NCBI GenBank assembly: GCA_007118765.1
Contig: SKQZ01000064.1
Location: 1 to 22,273, forward strand
DNA from: Candidatus Hydrogenedentota bacterium
Lineage (GTDB): Bacteria; Hydrogenedentota; Hydrogenedentia; Hydrogenedentales; CAITNO01
DNA length: 22,273 nt
Direction of reading: 5' to 3'
The notes beneath the pieces were generated by a model. That model worked only from the letters and a program-made list of their open reading frames with translations, was not told the DNA's origin and did not search any database. The position numbers were made by a program, and so were the translations under genes. Positions 21,801-22,273 of the stretch are shown here, in pieces. Within the stretch, counting starts at the first letter, position 1. Every line of letters begins with the position of its first letter.

Positions 21801-22273
21801 ATGTCGGTTAAAACTGCTATCTGGAAAACATGCAGGGCGCTTTTTGTGCCGTTCCTGCTTCTCACAGCCACCATTATCACCTTCTCTTACGTGGTATTTT
21901 CGGACATGAGCGAATTGGGCGGCATGTACGACATTTATCGTTACTATGCGCCCTTGACCTTTTTCCTGGACGCCTCAATTCATGCCGGTGAATTTCCCAC
22001 GTGGAATCCGCTGACCTATTGCGGCCTGCCCAACACGGGCAACCCGCAGTCCTTTCTGTTTTACCCGCCCCACCTGATCCGCTCGCTCCTGACGATAAAC
22101 CCCACGCCGGAACGCTCAAACATAACGCTGGCGCTCATGATGGGGCTCCATTTTATTTTTATGGCCTATTGCACCTATCTCTTTGCACGCGCCCATAAAT
22201 TGAGCCTGTCCGGCGCTCTAACCGCTGCCGTAGCCTTCGCATTCAGCGCCCTCATAGTGCGGCGCATGTGCGA
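21801..22273 (+). CDS. YfhO/GT-C-like integral membrane protein (partial, 3' end cut)
   Basis: The frame is open to the window end, giving 157 residues. A first membrane helix (about 14-35) is followed by an extracytoplasmic loop. In it an Asp-containing start (SDMSELGGMYDIYRYY), then GEFPTWNPLTYCGLP and an FYPPHLI stretch match the pattern of YfhO-like and related GT-C-fold glycosyltransferases (aspartate, then PxWNP, gG.P, YP). Further helices begin at about 114-130 and 138-155. Such enzymes transfer sugars from polyprenyl-phosphate donors on the outer face of the inner membrane. It starts 8 nt after the methyltransferase stop with GGAG (21786-21789) overlapping that gene's end, so the two are probably co-transcribed. 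The exact family needs the missing C-terminal part. Confidence 0.7.
   Translation, partial: MSVKTAIWKTCRALFVPFLLLTATIITFSYVVFSDMSELGGMYDIYRYYAPLTFFLDASIHAGEFPTWNPLTYCGLPNTGNPQSFLFYPPHLIRSLLTINPTPERSNITLALMMGLHFIFMAYCTYLFARAHKLSLSGALTAAVAFAFSALIVRRMC

Overview
The window comes from a Gram-negative (diderm) bacterium with moderately high GC. Support for this is a type II secretion (T2SS) operon with an outer-membrane secretin and Shine-Dalgarno-led genes with frequent GTG/TTG starts. No rRNA, tRNA or phylogenetic marker is present that would fix the lineage. The pseudopilin, PilM/PilN/PilO-like and secretin proteins look divergent from proteobacterial ones. A PVC-like or candidate phylum (for example Hydrogenedentota, Lentisphaerota or Sumerlaeota) is my guess, not a demonstrated fact.

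Layout. Positions 21-145 hold a long nested stem-loop of unknown identity, just past the end of the minus-strand Mg2+ channel gene mgtE (160-1539). Next, also on the minus strand, is a 41-codon gene for a zinc-independent bL36 ribosomal protein (1823-1948). It diverges from an EF-G2-type translation GTPase gene (2209-4245) that has a clear promoter and a strong terminator. From 4440 to 13672 runs the T2SS operon in the order gspG-H-I-J-K-L-M-C-D. Its genes are mostly overlapping and translationally coupled, apart from a 222-nt gap before gspD. uvrA (13688-16543, minus) converges on gspD. After a 573-nt poorly coding interval come a stand-alone receiver protein (17117-17521), a 34-codon leader ORF coupled to glycogen debranching enzyme glgX (17746-19806), a minus-strand HAAS/PspC-like membrane protein (19837-20766), a divergently transcribed zinc-ribbon methyltransferase (20905-21792), and a YfhO-like multi-spanning membrane protein cut by the window end.

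How the genes work together. The nine gsp genes encode the pseudopilus (G major; H, I, J, K minor), the inner-membrane assembly platform (L, M, C) and the outer-membrane channel (D). The ATPase (gspE), the polytopic platform protein (gspF) and the prepilin peptidase (gspO) are absent here and must be elsewhere if the machine works. The machine is modified in several places. GspL is a PilM+PilN-like fusion, GspM has an extra C-terminal beta-rich domain, and GspC has a run of 14 prolines. GspD has four N1-type repeats, a long low-complexity N-terminal linker and, most strikingly, a C-terminal domain resembling the periplasmic domain of ExbD/TolR.

The most notable non-coding signal is a shared palindrome, TTGCC[A/G]TGGCAA. 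It occurs twice, once upstream of gspG and once upstream of uvrA, and is a candidate operator for a common regulator.
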